Shown here piece by piece: positions 44,078 through 52,458 of a stretch of 64,000 nucleotides of DNA. The DNA comes from Nocardioides flavus (ex Wang et al. 2016) (GTDB lineage: Bacteria; Actinomycetota; Actinomycetes; Propionibacteriales; Nocardioidaceae), in contig NZ_BNAD01000008.1 of assembly GCF_014653115.1 (NCBI RefSeq), positions 1 through 64,000 on the forward strand, read 5' to 3'. The notes beneath the pieces were generated by a model. It was not told where the DNA came from and made no database searches. It saw nothing but the letters and a program-made list of their open reading frames with translations. The position numbers and the translations under genes were made by a program. How positions within the stretch are numbered: position 1 is the first letter of the stretch; each line of letters opens with the position of its first letter.

Positions 44078-44854
44078 TCACCACCAGCCGAGCAGGTCGC
44101 CTCCGATGCGCACCACGAAGCCGCTCACGACGACCAGGAAGAACGCGCGGACGAAGCGGGCACCGCGCGCCATCGCGAGCCGTGCGCCGAGGTAGCCGCC
44201 GGCGATGTTGGCCGCCGCCATCGGCAGCGCCAGCTGCCAGAGCACGGCACCCTGCGGGACGAAGACGACCAGCGCAGCGAGGTTGGTGGCCCAGTTGGCG
44301 AGCTTGGCCTTGGCCGAGGCCTCGAGGAAGTTGTAGCCCAGCAGTCCCACCAGGGCGAACACGAGGAACGATCCGGTCCCGGGGCCGATCGCCCCGTCGT
44401 AGAAGCCGATCGTCATGCCGGTGAGGGCGACGACGGTGAGGTGCTGCCCGCCGCGGAAGCGCAGGCGGGTCAGCTCACCTACGCTCGGCCTGGCCACGAC
44501 GTACCCCCCGACGAGCACCAGCACGACGAGGATGACGGGGTCGAAGGCACTGCGCGGCAGCAGCGAGGCCACGAGTGCGCCTCCGGCCGACCCGAGGGCC
44601 GCCGCGAGCATCAGCGGCAGGAAGGTCCGTGGGTCGGGGCGGATCCGCCTGACGTACGTCGCGGCGCTGATGGAGGTGCCGCAGAACGACGCCAGCTTGT
44701 TGGTCGCCGCGATCTGCACGACCGACGCGCCGGGCAGGCCGACCAGCAGCGCGGGCAGCTGCACCAGCCCTCCGCCGCCGACGACCGCGTCGACGAAGCC
44801 GGCGACCAGCGCCGCGAGGACGAGGAAGGCGACGACCTCGAGCGAAAGGTCCAT
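44078..44854 (-). CDS. TSUP family (TauE/SafE) anion exporter
   Basis: The 258-residue protein has eight to nine membrane helices in two repeats with the motifs LVAGFVDAVVGGGGLVQLPA and GFYDGAIGPGTGSFLVFALV, the two TSUP signature loops, and ATNKLASFCGT. TSUP proteins move sulfite, sulfoacetate or related anions. Its position in the cbs operon supports a sulfur substrate. ATG at 44854, with a GTG one codon upstream. Confidence 0.88.
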   Translation of the reverse strand: MDLSLEVVAFLVLAALVAGFVDAVVGGGGLVQLPALLVGLPGASVVQIAATNKLASFCGTSISAATYVRRIRPDPRTFLPLMLAAALGSAGGALVASLLPRSAFDPVILVVLVLVGGYVVARPSVGELTRLRFRGGQHLTVVALTGMTIGFYDGAIGPGTGSFLVFALVGLLGYNFLEASAKAKLANWATNLAALVVFVPQGAVLWQLALPMAAANIAGGYLGARLAMARGARFVRAFFLVVVSGFVVRIGGDLLGWW

Positions 44855-44867
44855 CACGGGCGCGAGA

Positions 44868-45308
44868 TCAGCTGGGCGTCGTGTCCCGGCTGAACTCCTG
44901 CACCACGACGGCGTCGTAGCCCTCGGGCATCGTCGCGCTCAGCCCCGGGCAGACGAACTGCTGCGACTGGTCCTCGACCATCGTCGCCGCCGAGCAGCTG
45001 ACCGTGGCCAGGGGCGAGCCGTCCGCGGAGAACACCATCTCGAAGAGTGCCGCACGCTCCTCCTCGGAGCGGTTGGTGATCGTCCCCTTGACCTCGGGCG
45101 TGGTCACCTCCTCGACGCCGGCGGACCGCTTGATCGGGTTGATCTCCCAGCCGTCCTCGACCGTGAAGGAGTTCCACGAGAACGCCTCGCCGACCTCGAC
45201 CTCGACGGGCGCGGTGTCGGTGTTGAGGTCGTCCCCGCAGGCGCTGAGCGCGCCGGTGAGCAGGCCGATGCCGACGAGGGCCGCGCAGGCCCGGGCGGCG
45301 CGCCTCAC
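44868..45308 (-). CDS. Lipoprotein of unknown function
   Basis: The 146-residue protein has a lipoprotein signal ending in the lipobox LSAC at about residue 24, then a small beta-rich domain with VGEAFSWNSFTVEDGWEI, VKGTITNRSEEERAALFEMV and two further cysteines that could pair. It resembles DUF4352-like ligand domains, but this is uncertain. The GTG at 45308 overlaps the cbs stop, so it is cotranslated with cbs; the TSUP gene follows after 13 bases. Confidence 0.75.
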   Translation of the reverse strand: MRRAARACAALVGIGLLTGALSACGDDLNTDTAPVEVEVGEAFSWNSFTVEDGWEINPIKRSAGVEEVTTPEVKGTITNRSEEERAALFEMVFSADGSPLATVSCSAATMVEDQSQQFVCPGLSATMPEGYDAVVVQEFSRDTTPS

Positions 45309-46711
45309 GACGCGGCCACGAAGGTGAGGAGGTCCTGGCGGGTGAGGACCCCGATGGGCTTGCCGTCCTCGTGGACCAGCACTGCGTCGGCCTTCTCCAG
45401 CAGCGTCACCGCGTCGGCGGTCGGCTCGGTGGAGCCGATCGTCGGCAGCGCCGGGGACATGTGGTCCTCCACCGGGTCGTTCAGCTTGGCGGCGCCGGCG
45501 TACAGCGCGTCGAGCAGGGTCGACACCGACACGGAGCCGGCCACCTCCGCGGCGACGATCGGGGGCTCGGCCCGGACGACCGGCATCTGGCTCACGCCGT
45601 ACTCCTGGAAGATGTGGACGGCCTCGGCGATGGTCTCGCCGGGGTGGGTGTGGACGAGGTCGGGCAGCTGGCCGGACTTGCCACGCAGCACCTCCCCCAC
45701 GGTGCGCTGGTCGCCCGGCGCGCCGGTGGCGAAGCCGTACTGGGCGAGCCAGTCGTCGTTGAAGATCTTGGTCAGGTAGCCCCGGCCCGAGTCGGGCAGC
45801 AGCACCACGATGACCGCGGACTCGCCCTCCGGCGTGCCCGCGAGCTCCTGCGCCACCTGTCGTGCCGCCCAGGCCGCCATGCCGCAGGAGCCGCCCACGA
45901 GGAGCGCCTCCTCACGGGCCAGGCGCCGCGTGAAGGCGAACGAGTCGGCGTCGGACACCTCGATCACCCGGTCGGCCACACCGCGGTCGTAGGTCTCGGG
46001 CCAGAAGTCCTCACCCACGCCCTCGACGAGGTAGGGGCGGCCGGTGCCGCCGGAGTAGACCGAGCCGGCGGGGTCGGCGCCGATGACCTGGACCTCGCGC
46101 CCCTCCTTGGCCGCCTGCTCCTTGAGGTAGCGGCCGACACCGCTGATCGTGCCGCCGGTGCCCATGCCGCACACGAAGTGCGTGATCTTCCCGTCGGTCT
46201 GCTCCCAGATCTCCGGGCCGGTCGTCTCGTAGTGCGATCGCGGGTTGTGCGGGTTGGAGTACTGGTCAGGCTTCCAGGCGCCCGGCTGCGAGGCGAGCCG
46301 GTCGCTGACGTTGTAGTAGGAGTCGGGGTGCTCCGGCGCGACCGCGGTCGGGCACACCACGACCTCGGCGCCGTACGCCTTGAGCACGTTGCGCTTGTCC
46401 TCGCTGACCTTGTCGGGGCACACGAAGACGCACTTGTAGCCCTTCTGCTGGGCCACCATCGCCAGGCCGACGCCGGTGTTGCCGGAGGTGGGCTCGACGA
46501 TCGTGCCGCCGGGCTGGAGGGCTCCCGAGGCCTCGGCCGCCTCGATCATCCGGGTCGCGATGCGGTCCTTCACCGAGCCACCGGGGTTGAGGTACTCGAC
46601 CTTCGCCAGCACCAGCGGACCAGCCGCCCCCTCCGGGAGGTCGAGGGTACGGCCCAGCCGGACCAACGGGGTGTTGCCGATCAGGTCGAGAATCGAGTTC
46701 GCGTACTGCAC
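45305..46711 (-). CDS. cbs: Cystathionine beta-synthase
   Basis: The PLP enzyme of 468 residues condenses serine with homocysteine. The PLP lysine is in NPGGSVKDRIA near residue 47, with TSGNTGVGLA, GMGTGGTISG for the phosphate, and GGSCGMAA. Two CBS domains at about 340-468 (VHTHPGETIAEAVHIFQEYG, then ADAVLVHEDGKPIGVLTRQD) give possible nucleotide or SAM control. It heads an operon with a lipoprotein and a TSUP exporter and is divergent from the SGNH hydrolase, the order also found in mycobacteria (Rv1075c/Rv1077). Confidence 0.93.
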   Translation of the reverse strand: MQYANSILDLIGNTPLVRLGRTLDLPEGAAGPLVLAKVEYLNPGGSVKDRIATRMIEAAEASGALQPGGTIVEPTSGNTGVGLAMVAQQKGYKCVFVCPDKVSEDKRNVLKAYGAEVVVCPTAVAPEHPDSYYNVSDRLASQPGAWKPDQYSNPHNPRSHYETTGPEIWEQTDGKITHFVCGMGTGGTISGVGRYLKEQAAKEGREVQVIGADPAGSVYSGGTGRPYLVEGVGEDFWPETYDRGVADRVIEVSDADSFAFTRRLAREEALLVGGSCGMAAWAARQVAQELAGTPEGESAVIVVLLPDSGRGYLTKIFNDDWLAQYGFATGAPGDQRTVGEVLRGKSGQLPDLVHTHPGETIAEAVHIFQEYGVSQMPVVRAEPPIVAAEVAGSVSVSTLLDALYAGAAKLNDPVEDHMSPALPTIGSTEPTADAVTLLEKADAVLVHEDGKPIGVLTRQDLLTFVAAS

Positions 46712-46772
46712 GCGGCCAATCTAGCCGTCTACTGCTGCGTAACATGCAACGCCGCCTGAGTACGCTCGGGGC

Positions 46773-47810
46773 GTGGGGGCAACTGGAGCAGCACGCAAGC
46801 TGGCATCGGCCGCGGCCCTGGGCGGGGGCGGCCTGTCCGTGCTCGGCGCCGGCCTGTACGGGGTGCTGGTGGCCGAGGCCCGGTTCGCCAGGAAGGTCAT
46901 CGGCGTCATCGGCGACGGTCGTCCGCCCGACGCGACCGGCTGGTACGGCCGCGGGCGCCCCGGGCCCGCCGTCCGCATCGCGCTGCTCGGTGACTCGAGC
47001 GCCGCGGGCTACGGCGTGGACCGCGTCGAGGACACCACCGGCGCCCACCTGGCCACCGGCGTGGCCGCCCAGGCCGACCGCCGGGTGCACCTGCGCTCCT
47101 TCGCGGTGGTCGGCGCGCAGTCGAGCGCGCTGGCCGACCAGGTCGACGCCGCCCTCGCCACCCACCCGGACGTCGCGGTCGTGCTCATCGGCGCCAACGA
47201 CGTCACCCACACCGTGCTGCCCTCCGCGTCGGTGCGCCACCTCGCCGAGGGCGTGCGGCGCCTGCGCGAGGCGGGCGTGGCGGTCGTGGTCGGCACCTGC
47301 CCGGACCTCGGGACGGTCCGGCCGATCCCGCCGCCGCTCAAGCAGGTCGCCCGCGAGTGGTCGCGCCGGCTCGCCGCAGCACAGACGATCACCGTGGTGG
47401 AGAACGGCGGCCGCTCGGTCTCCCTCGGCGACATCCTCGGCCCCGAGTTCGACGCCGCCCCCGCGGTGCTGTTCGGTCCCGACCGGTTCCACCCGTCCGC
47501 CGACGGGTACAAGCAGCTCGCCTCGGTGCTCGTGCCGTCCTGCCTCGCGGCGCTCGACCTGCTGCCCGAGGACGAGGCGCTGCCCGAGCCCCGACGCCGC
47601 GAGGGCATCCTGCCGGTGGCGGCCGCCGCCGTGCGCGCGGTCCGTACGCCCGGCACCGAGGTCGACGGCACCGAGGTCGGTGGCAACCAGCGCGGCCTGC
47701 GCGGCCGCTGGGTCGAGCTGCGCCACCGCCGGCGCCGCCCCTCCACCGACGCCGAGTCGCCCGACCAGCACGAGGACGAGCACCCGCTCGACTCCGCCCC
47801 CGACACCTGA
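46773..47810 (+). CDS. SGNH/GDSL hydrolase, membrane-anchored
   Basis: The 345-residue protein has an N-terminal hydrophobic segment (about 12-33) and an SGNH esterase domain: block I RIALLGDSSAAGYGVD with the nucleophile serine, block III LIGANDVTH, and the catalytic Asp-His in GPDRFHPSADGY. The last 75 residues are charged and probably disordered. It hydrolyses an unknown ester at the cell surface. GTG at 46773, divergent from cbs. A strong terminator follows. Confidence 0.88.
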   Translation: MGATGAARKLASAAALGGGGLSVLGAGLYGVLVAEARFARKVIGVIGDGRPPDATGWYGRGRPGPAVRIALLGDSSAAGYGVDRVEDTTGAHLATGVAAQADRRVHLRSFAVVGAQSSALADQVDAALATHPDVAVVLIGANDVTHTVLPSASVRHLAEGVRRLREAGVAVVVGTCPDLGTVRPIPPPLKQVAREWSRRLAAAQTITVVENGGRSVSLGDILGPEFDAAPAVLFGPDRFHPSADGYKQLASVLVPSCLAALDLLPEDEALPEPRRREGILPVAAAAVRAVRTPGTEVDGTEVGGNQRGLRGRWVELRHRRRRPSTDAESPDQHEDEHPLDSAPDT

Positions 47811-47823
47811 GGACCGGACACGG

Positions 47824-47860
47824 CACCGGCCCGCCCGAGCTGAGCTCGGACGGGCCGGTG
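47824..47860. terminator. 17-bp hairpin with 3-base loop between convergent genes
   Basis: CACCGGCCCG...CCGAGC at 47824-47840 pairs with GCTCGG...CGGGCCGGTG at 47844-47860 with one mismatch, around a TGA loop. It is 14 bases after the SGNH stop and 23 bases from the BI-1 stop on the other strand. Confidence 0.8.
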
Positions 47861-47882
47861 GTGGTTCAGGTGATCGGCAGGA

Positions 47883-48749
47883 TCACTCGCTGCGCAGGAT
47901 CGCCAGGAGGCGGAGCAGGTTGGTGTAGATCCAGACCAGGCTGACGGTCAGGCCGAACGCCGCCCGCCACGACTCGCGCTCCGGGAGGCCGGCGGCGACG
48001 CCGTTCTCCACGAAGTCGAAGTCGAGGATCAGCATCAGGATGCCGAGCACGAGGCCGGCGAGGGCGAAGACGAAGCCGAGGCCGCCCATGCCGTAGAGAC
48101 CGGTGTTGACGCCGAAGAAGCTCAGCACCAGCGACAGCAGGCCCAGGCCCACCATGCCGAACATGGCGGCGACGACACCGCGGCGGAACTTGTCGCCGAC
48201 CTTGATGTCGAGGACCTTGTAGGCCGCCAGCGTGCCGGCGAACGCACCGAACGTGCCGATGACCGCGCTGGTCACGACGCCGTCGAACTGGGCCTCGAAG
48301 ACCTTGCTCACCGCGCCGAGGGCCACGCCCTCGAAGGCGGCGAAGGCCAGGACCAGCGCCGGGCTGATCACGCGCTTGAACGAGTTGACCAGCGACAGCA
48401 GGAACGCGCCACCGGCACCGAGGCCCGCCAGCATCAGGGCACGGGACGCGGCCTCCTGGGCCTGGGTGTCCGTGCCGCTGAAGTCACCGATCCACCACCA
48501 GGTGATGATCGCGGTGACGAAGACGAGCCCGACCGACATGGCGGTCTTCTGGATGACCGAGTCCACGGTCATCCGGCCCTGGTCCACCTGTCCCGGCGTG
48601 CCGGTGCCCCACTGGGACGGGTCGGTCCCGGTGTCGCCGTAGCCGGGGTAACCGGCACCACCGGCGGGGTAGGTCTGGTTGCCGTAGGCGTTCGACGAGG
48701 CGCGGTTGAACTCCTCGGAACGGGCGAAAACGGGATTGTTGCTCTTCAT
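47883..48749 (-). CDS. Bax inhibitor-1 / YccA family membrane protein
   Basis: The 288-residue protein has a glycine- and tyrosine-rich soluble N-terminus of about 60 residues (YGNQTYPAGGAGYPGYGD) and seven membrane helices. The final LDFDFVENGVAAGLPERESW and LVWIYTNLLRLLAIL are typical of the actinobacterial YccA/BI-1 branch, which includes pH-sensitive calcium leak channels. AAGGAG lies 6 bases before the ATG at 48749. Confidence 0.9.
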   Translation of the reverse strand: MKSNNPVFARSEEFNRASSNAYGNQTYPAGGAGYPGYGDTGTDPSQWGTGTPGQVDQGRMTVDSVIQKTAMSVGLVFVTAIITWWWIGDFSGTDTQAQEAASRALMLAGLGAGGAFLLSLVNSFKRVISPALVLAFAAFEGVALGAVSKVFEAQFDGVVTSAVIGTFGAFAGTLAAYKVLDIKVGDKFRRGVVAAMFGMVGLGLLSLVLSFFGVNTGLYGMGGLGFVFALAGLVLGILMLILDFDFVENGVAAGLPERESWRAAFGLTVSLVWIYTNLLRLLAILRSE

Positions 48750-48906
48750 GGTCTCTCCTTGGAGGCCGCCCCCGGAGGTTCCGGGGGGTCGGCGCCGTCG
48801 CGGTGACGGCGCCCGTGTGCGTCTCCCCCACTCTAGCCGGGGGAACACCTGTTCAAACGTGTGCGGGGCGGGCGCTGTTCCCGTCACAGCAACTTCTCAG
48901 GATGAG

Positions 48907-48983
48907 TGGTGCCCCGGCTGGGGTTCGAACCCAGACTGTGCGGTTTTTAAGACCGCTTCCTCTACCGGTTGGGATACCGGGGC
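48907..48983 (-). tRNA. tRNA gene with UAA anticodon and short variable loop (atypical tRNA-Leu-like)
   Basis: The 77-base minus-strand gene has a perfect 7-bp acceptor stem (GCCCCGG/CCGGGGC), discriminator A and an encoded CCA end, a TTCGAAC T-loop on a 5-bp stem, and an anticodon stem GCGGT/ACCGC around the loop CTTAAAA. The anticodon is therefore UAA, which reads the leucine codon UUA. However the variable region is only five bases (ACAGT), whereas bacterial tRNA-Leu is class II with a long arm, and the D-arm has a mismatch or an extra base before the anticodon stem. It lies 27 bases after def. Confidence 0.8.
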
Positions 48984-49010
48984 GTGCGACCGGCCGACGG
49001 ACCGGCCGGG

Positions 49011-49568
49011 TCAGAGGTACGTCTTGCGAGCGTAGACGGCGTGCGCGCCGGCCGCCCGGTCGAGGAACAGCAGTCCGTCGCAGTGGTCGATCTCGTGCTG
49101 CAGCGCCCGCGCCTCGAAGGCCTCCGCCTCGAGCTCGACCTCCTCGCCGGTGCCGGGCAGCTGGCCGCGCACGACGATCCGGCTGGGGCGCTTGACGTCC
49201 CCGGTGAAGTCCGGGACGGACATGCAGCCCTCGCGGGCCTTCTCGTTGCGGCTGCCGGAGACGACCTCGGCGTTGCACAGCACGAACGTGCCGTGGTGCT
49301 CGCGCGTCTTGGGGTGCTCGGAGACGTCGACGCAGAAGACCTTGGCGCCGACGCCGACCTGCGGCGCCGCGAGGCCCACGCACCCCGGTGAGACCCGCAT
49401 GGTGGCGACGAGGTCGGCGGCGAGGCGTACGACGTCGGGCGAGGTCGGGTCGACCACGTCGCCGACCGCGGACAGCACGGCGGCGGGGGCCCGTACGACC
49501 TCGCGCAGCTCACCGGGCACGTCGAGCTCGGCCTCGGTCCAGTCCCGGACCCGGGGGTTGGTGGTCAC
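49011..49568 (-). CDS. def: Peptide deformylase
   Basis: Def removes the formyl group from nascent N-termini. The three metal motifs are intact in the 185-residue protein: CVGLAAPQVG near residue 62, EGCMSVP near 113, and QHEIDHCDGLLF near 157. GTG at 49568. The protein has a longer N-terminal extension (about 25 residues) than E. coli Def, which is common in actinobacterial paralogues. It is followed by the tRNA gene and preceded by the ACT gene 8 bases away. Confidence 0.95.
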   Translation of the reverse strand: MTTNPRVRDWTEAELDVPGELREVVRAPAAVLSAVGDVVDPTSPDVVRLAADLVATMRVSPGCVGLAAPQVGVGAKVFCVDVSEHPKTREHHGTFVLCNAEVVSGSRNEKAREGCMSVPDFTGDVKRPSRIVVRGQLPGTGEEVELEAEAFEARALQHEIDHCDGLLFLDRAAGAHAVYARKTYL

Positions 49569-49576
49569 GGCGCGGC

Positions 49577-50095
49577 TCAGAGCTCGTCGGTCTCGGCGGC
49601 GCGCAGGGTCACGTCGATCCCGAGGTCGCCGGCCACGCCCACCAGGTCGCGCTCGAGCGCGGAGACGTCGGCGCCGGCAGGGAGGTCCACCTCGGCGACC
49701 AGGAGGTAGAGGTCGCCGGCCAGCCGCGTCGTGAGATCGGTGATGTTGCCCCCGACCCCGGCGATGACGGCGACGACGGCCGAGACGATGCCGGGACGGT
49801 CACCGCCGTGGACCGACAGGATCCACGACGTGCCGCTCGCCGGGGCGACGGCCTCGGCCGGCACCTCGCGGACCGTGACGGTCAGGCTGCCGTCAGCCGT
49901 CAGCGGTGCGAGCGCGGCCTCGATGTCGACGTCCGGGACCACTCCCTCGCAGACCAGCATCATCGCGAAGTGCCCGCGCAGCAGGGTCATCGTGGAGTCC
50001 TCGAGGTTGAGCCCGAGGCCCGCGAGCCTGCCGGTGGTCTCGGCGATGATGCCGGGACGGTCGTGGCCGAGGACGGTGATGGCGTGGAGGGTCAC
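49577..50095 (-). CDS. Double-ACT domain protein (GcvR-like)
   Basis: The 172-residue protein consists of two ACT domains, each starting with the ligand-loop pattern: HAITVLGHDRPGIIAETTGR at the start and ILSVHGGDRPGIVSAVVAVI near residue 92. GcvR-type proteins sense glycine and control one-carbon genes; whether this one regulates anything is unknown. The GTG at 50095 overlaps the UDG stop (GTGA). Confidence 0.85.
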   Translation of the reverse strand: MTLHAITVLGHDRPGIIAETTGRLAGLGLNLEDSTMTLLRGHFAMMLVCEGVVPDVDIEAALAPLTADGSLTVTVREVPAEAVAPASGTSWILSVHGGDRPGIVSAVVAVIAGVGGNITDLTTRLAGDLYLLVAEVDLPAGADVSALERDLVGVAGDLGIDVTLRAAETDEL

Positions 50096-50943
50096 GCGGG
50101 CAAGTCTGTCAGCGCCCGCGCCCGCTCGAAGACGGCGTCCGTCATCTCGGCGGTGAGCCGCCGGGTGTAGGTGTTGTGGGGCGAGGGGTGGTAGCACCCG
50201 ATGAGGGTCACGTCGCCGAGCCCGACCTCGACGCCGTGGCCGAACTTCGGCCGCCTCGTCGGCACCGTCGCACCTGCGGCGGCCAGCGACCTCAGGGCGC
50301 CGTCCCAGCCGAAGGAGCCGAGGGCCACGACGGCGCGCACCGTCGGGAGCAGGGCCAGCTCCGCGGCGATCCAGGGCGCGCAGGTGTCGCGCTCGTCGGC
50401 CGTGGGCTTGTTCTCCGGCGGGGCGCAGCGCACGGTGGCGACCATCCGGGCGTCCACCAGCTGCTGCCCGTCACCGGCGTGCTCGCTGGTGGGCTGGACG
50501 GCCCAGCCGGTGCGGTGCAGGCTCGCGAAGAGCCAGTCGGCGCTGGGGTCGCCGGTGAAGATGCGGCCGGTGCGGTTGCCGCCGTTGGCGGCCGGCGCGA
50601 GACCGACGATCAGCAGCGACGGGTCGGCGGCACCCCACCCCGGGATCGGCCGTCCCCAGTAGGGCTGGTCGGCGAAGGACGCGCGCTTGCCGACCGCGAC
50701 GTCCTCGCGCCACGTCACCAACCGCGGGCAGGCCGCGCACACGCTGACGCGCGCCCCCAGCTCGTCGAGGGCGACGCCGTCGGCGAGGCGGCGTACGTCG
50801 CGGGCGTCGCGCGCCACCGGCGTGTCCGCGGCGGCCGGGTCGTCGGGCCAGCCGCTGCCGGGCTCGACGGGGCTGGCGAACTCGCCGCCCACGAGCGGGT
50901 GCGGGAGCCAGGTGGGCGCGGAGGGCTCGGTCGGCCGGGTCAT
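50092..50943 (-). CDS. Uracil-DNA glycosylase, family 5 (UdgB-like)
   Basis: The 283-residue enzyme removes uracil and deaminated bases from DNA. Cysteines in SVCAACPRL and in VRCAPP can hold an iron-sulfur cluster; LLIVGLAPAANGGNRTGRIF then GDPSADWL is motif 1 and CYHPSPHNTYT is the catalytic His loop, both with the family-5 wording. The ATG at 50943 overlaps the stop of the ppx/gppA gene (ATGA). Confidence 0.9.
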   Translation of the reverse strand: MTRPTEPSAPTWLPHPLVGGEFASPVEPGSGWPDDPAAADTPVARDARDVRRLADGVALDELGARVSVCAACPRLVTWREDVAVGKRASFADQPYWGRPIPGWGAADPSLLIVGLAPAANGGNRTGRIFTGDPSADWLFASLHRTGWAVQPTSEHAGDGQQLVDARMVATVRCAPPENKPTADERDTCAPWIAAELALLPTVRAVVALGSFGWDGALRSLAAAGATVPTRRPKFGHGVEVGLGDVTLIGCYHPSPHNTYTRRLTAEMTDAVFERARALTDLPA

Positions 50944-51902
50944 CCGCCGCTGCGCCGTCGGCCGATGGCGGCTGCCATGCCGTGCAGGATGTCGGCCTCG
51001 GACACCACGTGCTCGGGCACCGGCACGCGGGCCAGGACCCTGCTCCAGATCAGCGCGCCCGCATCGATCACGTCGGCGCGGCCGGGGTGCATGTAGGGCA
51101 GCGCGCGCCGCTCGGCGACGGTCATCGCGACGAGGCCGTCGATGAAGGCCGAGGTGGCGTCGTTGGCCAGGACGGCCCCGTCGAACGCCTCGCGGTCGTA
51201 GGCGCCGAGCGCGAGCACACCGCAGGCGAGGGTCTTGATCGTGCCGGAGGTGCCGATGACGGTGCGGGTGCGGGTGAGGTCGATGCCGGCGGCGCCCAGA
51301 CCGGCGTCGAGGTGCGCGTCGATGTCGGCGACGCACGCCGCGACCTCGGCCGTCGACGGCGGGTCGCTGTGGACGTGCCGTTCGTGGAGGCGTACGGAAC
51401 CGATGTCGACCGACACCGCCTGCAGGGTCTCGCCCTCGCCCAGCACGAGCTCGGTGGAGCCGCCGCCGATGTCGACCACCAGCACCGGCTCGGGCGGCAT
51501 CGGGTCCTGCGCCGCGATCGCGCCGGCGTGCACCAGCGCCGCCTCCTCGTCGCCCGACAGCACCTCGGGCTCGATGCCCAGCCGGCGTCGTACGCCCTCG
51601 CGGAACACCTCGGCGTTGCGCGCGTCGCGGGTGGCGGACGTGGCGCAGAAGCGGACCCGCGCCGGCGGCACACCGTGGCGGCGGATGGTCTCGGCGAACT
51701 CGTCGATCGCCGAGAACGTGCGCTGGAGCGCCTCGTCGGCGAGCTCGCCGGTGCTGTCGACGCCCTGGCCGAGCCGCACGACCCGCGAGTCGCGCAGCAC
51801 GACGTCGAGGCGTCCGTCGTCGGTCGGCCGGGCGATGAGGACCTTGATCGAGTTGGTCCCGCAGTCGATGGCGGCGACGGTGCTCCGGAGGGCAGCGCTC
51901 AT
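50940..51902 (-). CDS. Ppx/GppA family phosphatase (exopolyphosphatase-like)
   Basis: The 320-residue protein has the ASKHA phosphatase motifs: VAAIDCGTNSIKVLIA at the N-terminus, ATSATRDARN, LVVDIGGGSTELVLG near residue 143 and VIGTSGTIKTLA. It hydrolyses polyphosphate or pppGpp; the short length without an HD domain matches mycobacterial Ppx2 (Rv1026). It is in the conserved eno, ftsB-like, DUF501, ppx order. ATG at 51902, 7 bases after DUF501. Confidence 0.9.
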   Translation of the reverse strand: MSAALRSTVAAIDCGTNSIKVLIARPTDDGRLDVVLRDSRVVRLGQGVDSTGELADEALQRTFSAIDEFAETIRRHGVPPARVRFCATSATRDARNAEVFREGVRRRLGIEPEVLSGDEEAALVHAGAIAAQDPMPPEPVLVVDIGGGSTELVLGEGETLQAVSVDIGSVRLHERHVHSDPPSTAEVAACVADIDAHLDAGLGAAGIDLTRTRTVIGTSGTIKTLACGVLALGAYDREAFDGAVLANDATSAFIDGLVAMTVAERRALPYMHPGRADVIDAGALIWSRVLARVPVPEHVVSEADILHGMAAAIGRRRSGG

Positions 51903-51909
51903 GGGAGCC

Positions 51910-52458
51910 TCAGTCCGCGTCCGGCCGCTCGACGCACGGCCCCGACTCCCACCACGGGCCGAGCAGGTCGAGCACCTCGTCGCCGAGCGGGTTGACCCCG
52001 CGGCCCATCGCGAGCGACTGGGCGGCGAGGACGTGGAGGCACTTCACCCGGTCGGGCATCCCCCCGGCGGTGATGCCCTCGATCTCGGGGACGTCGAGCC
52101 CGGCCCGCTCCCCCACCTCGGCGCGGACCTCGAGGTAGCGCTCGTGGGCGGCGCGGTAGTCCGCGGCGAGCTCCTCGTCGGTGCCGAGCCGGGCCTGCAT
52201 CTCCTTCATGAGGCCCGAGCCCTCGAGGGTGCCGATGCGCGACGCCGCACGCGGGCAGGTGAGGTAGAAGGTCGTCGGGAACGGCGTGCCGTTGGGCAGG
52301 CGCGGCTCCGTCGTCACCACGTCGGGGTTGCCGCAGGGGCAGCGGTGCCCGACGGAGTCGATGCCGCGCGGCCGGCGCCCGAGCTGGGCGTGGATGGCGG
52401 CCTCGTCGGCCGGGTCGATCGTGTGATCACCGGTGTGATCGTCCTTGCGGTTGCTCAC
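51910..52458 (-). CDS. DUF501 domain protein
   Basis: The 182-residue protein has the DUF501 motifs QLGRRPRGIDSVGHRCPCGN near residue 25, PTTFYLTCPRAASRIGTLEG and ITAGGMPDRVKCLHVLAAQS. Four conserved cysteines may bind zinc. The function is unknown, but the gene is consistently placed between ftsB-like and ppx in actinobacteria. GTG at 52458 overlaps the previous stop. Confidence 0.9.
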   Translation of the reverse strand: MSNRKDDHTGDHTIDPADEAAIHAQLGRRPRGIDSVGHRCPCGNPDVVTTEPRLPNGTPFPTTFYLTCPRAASRIGTLEGSGLMKEMQARLGTDEELAADYRAAHERYLEVRAEVGERAGLDVPEIEGITAGGMPDRVKCLHVLAAQSLAMGRGVNPLGDEVLDLLGPWWESGPCVERPDAD

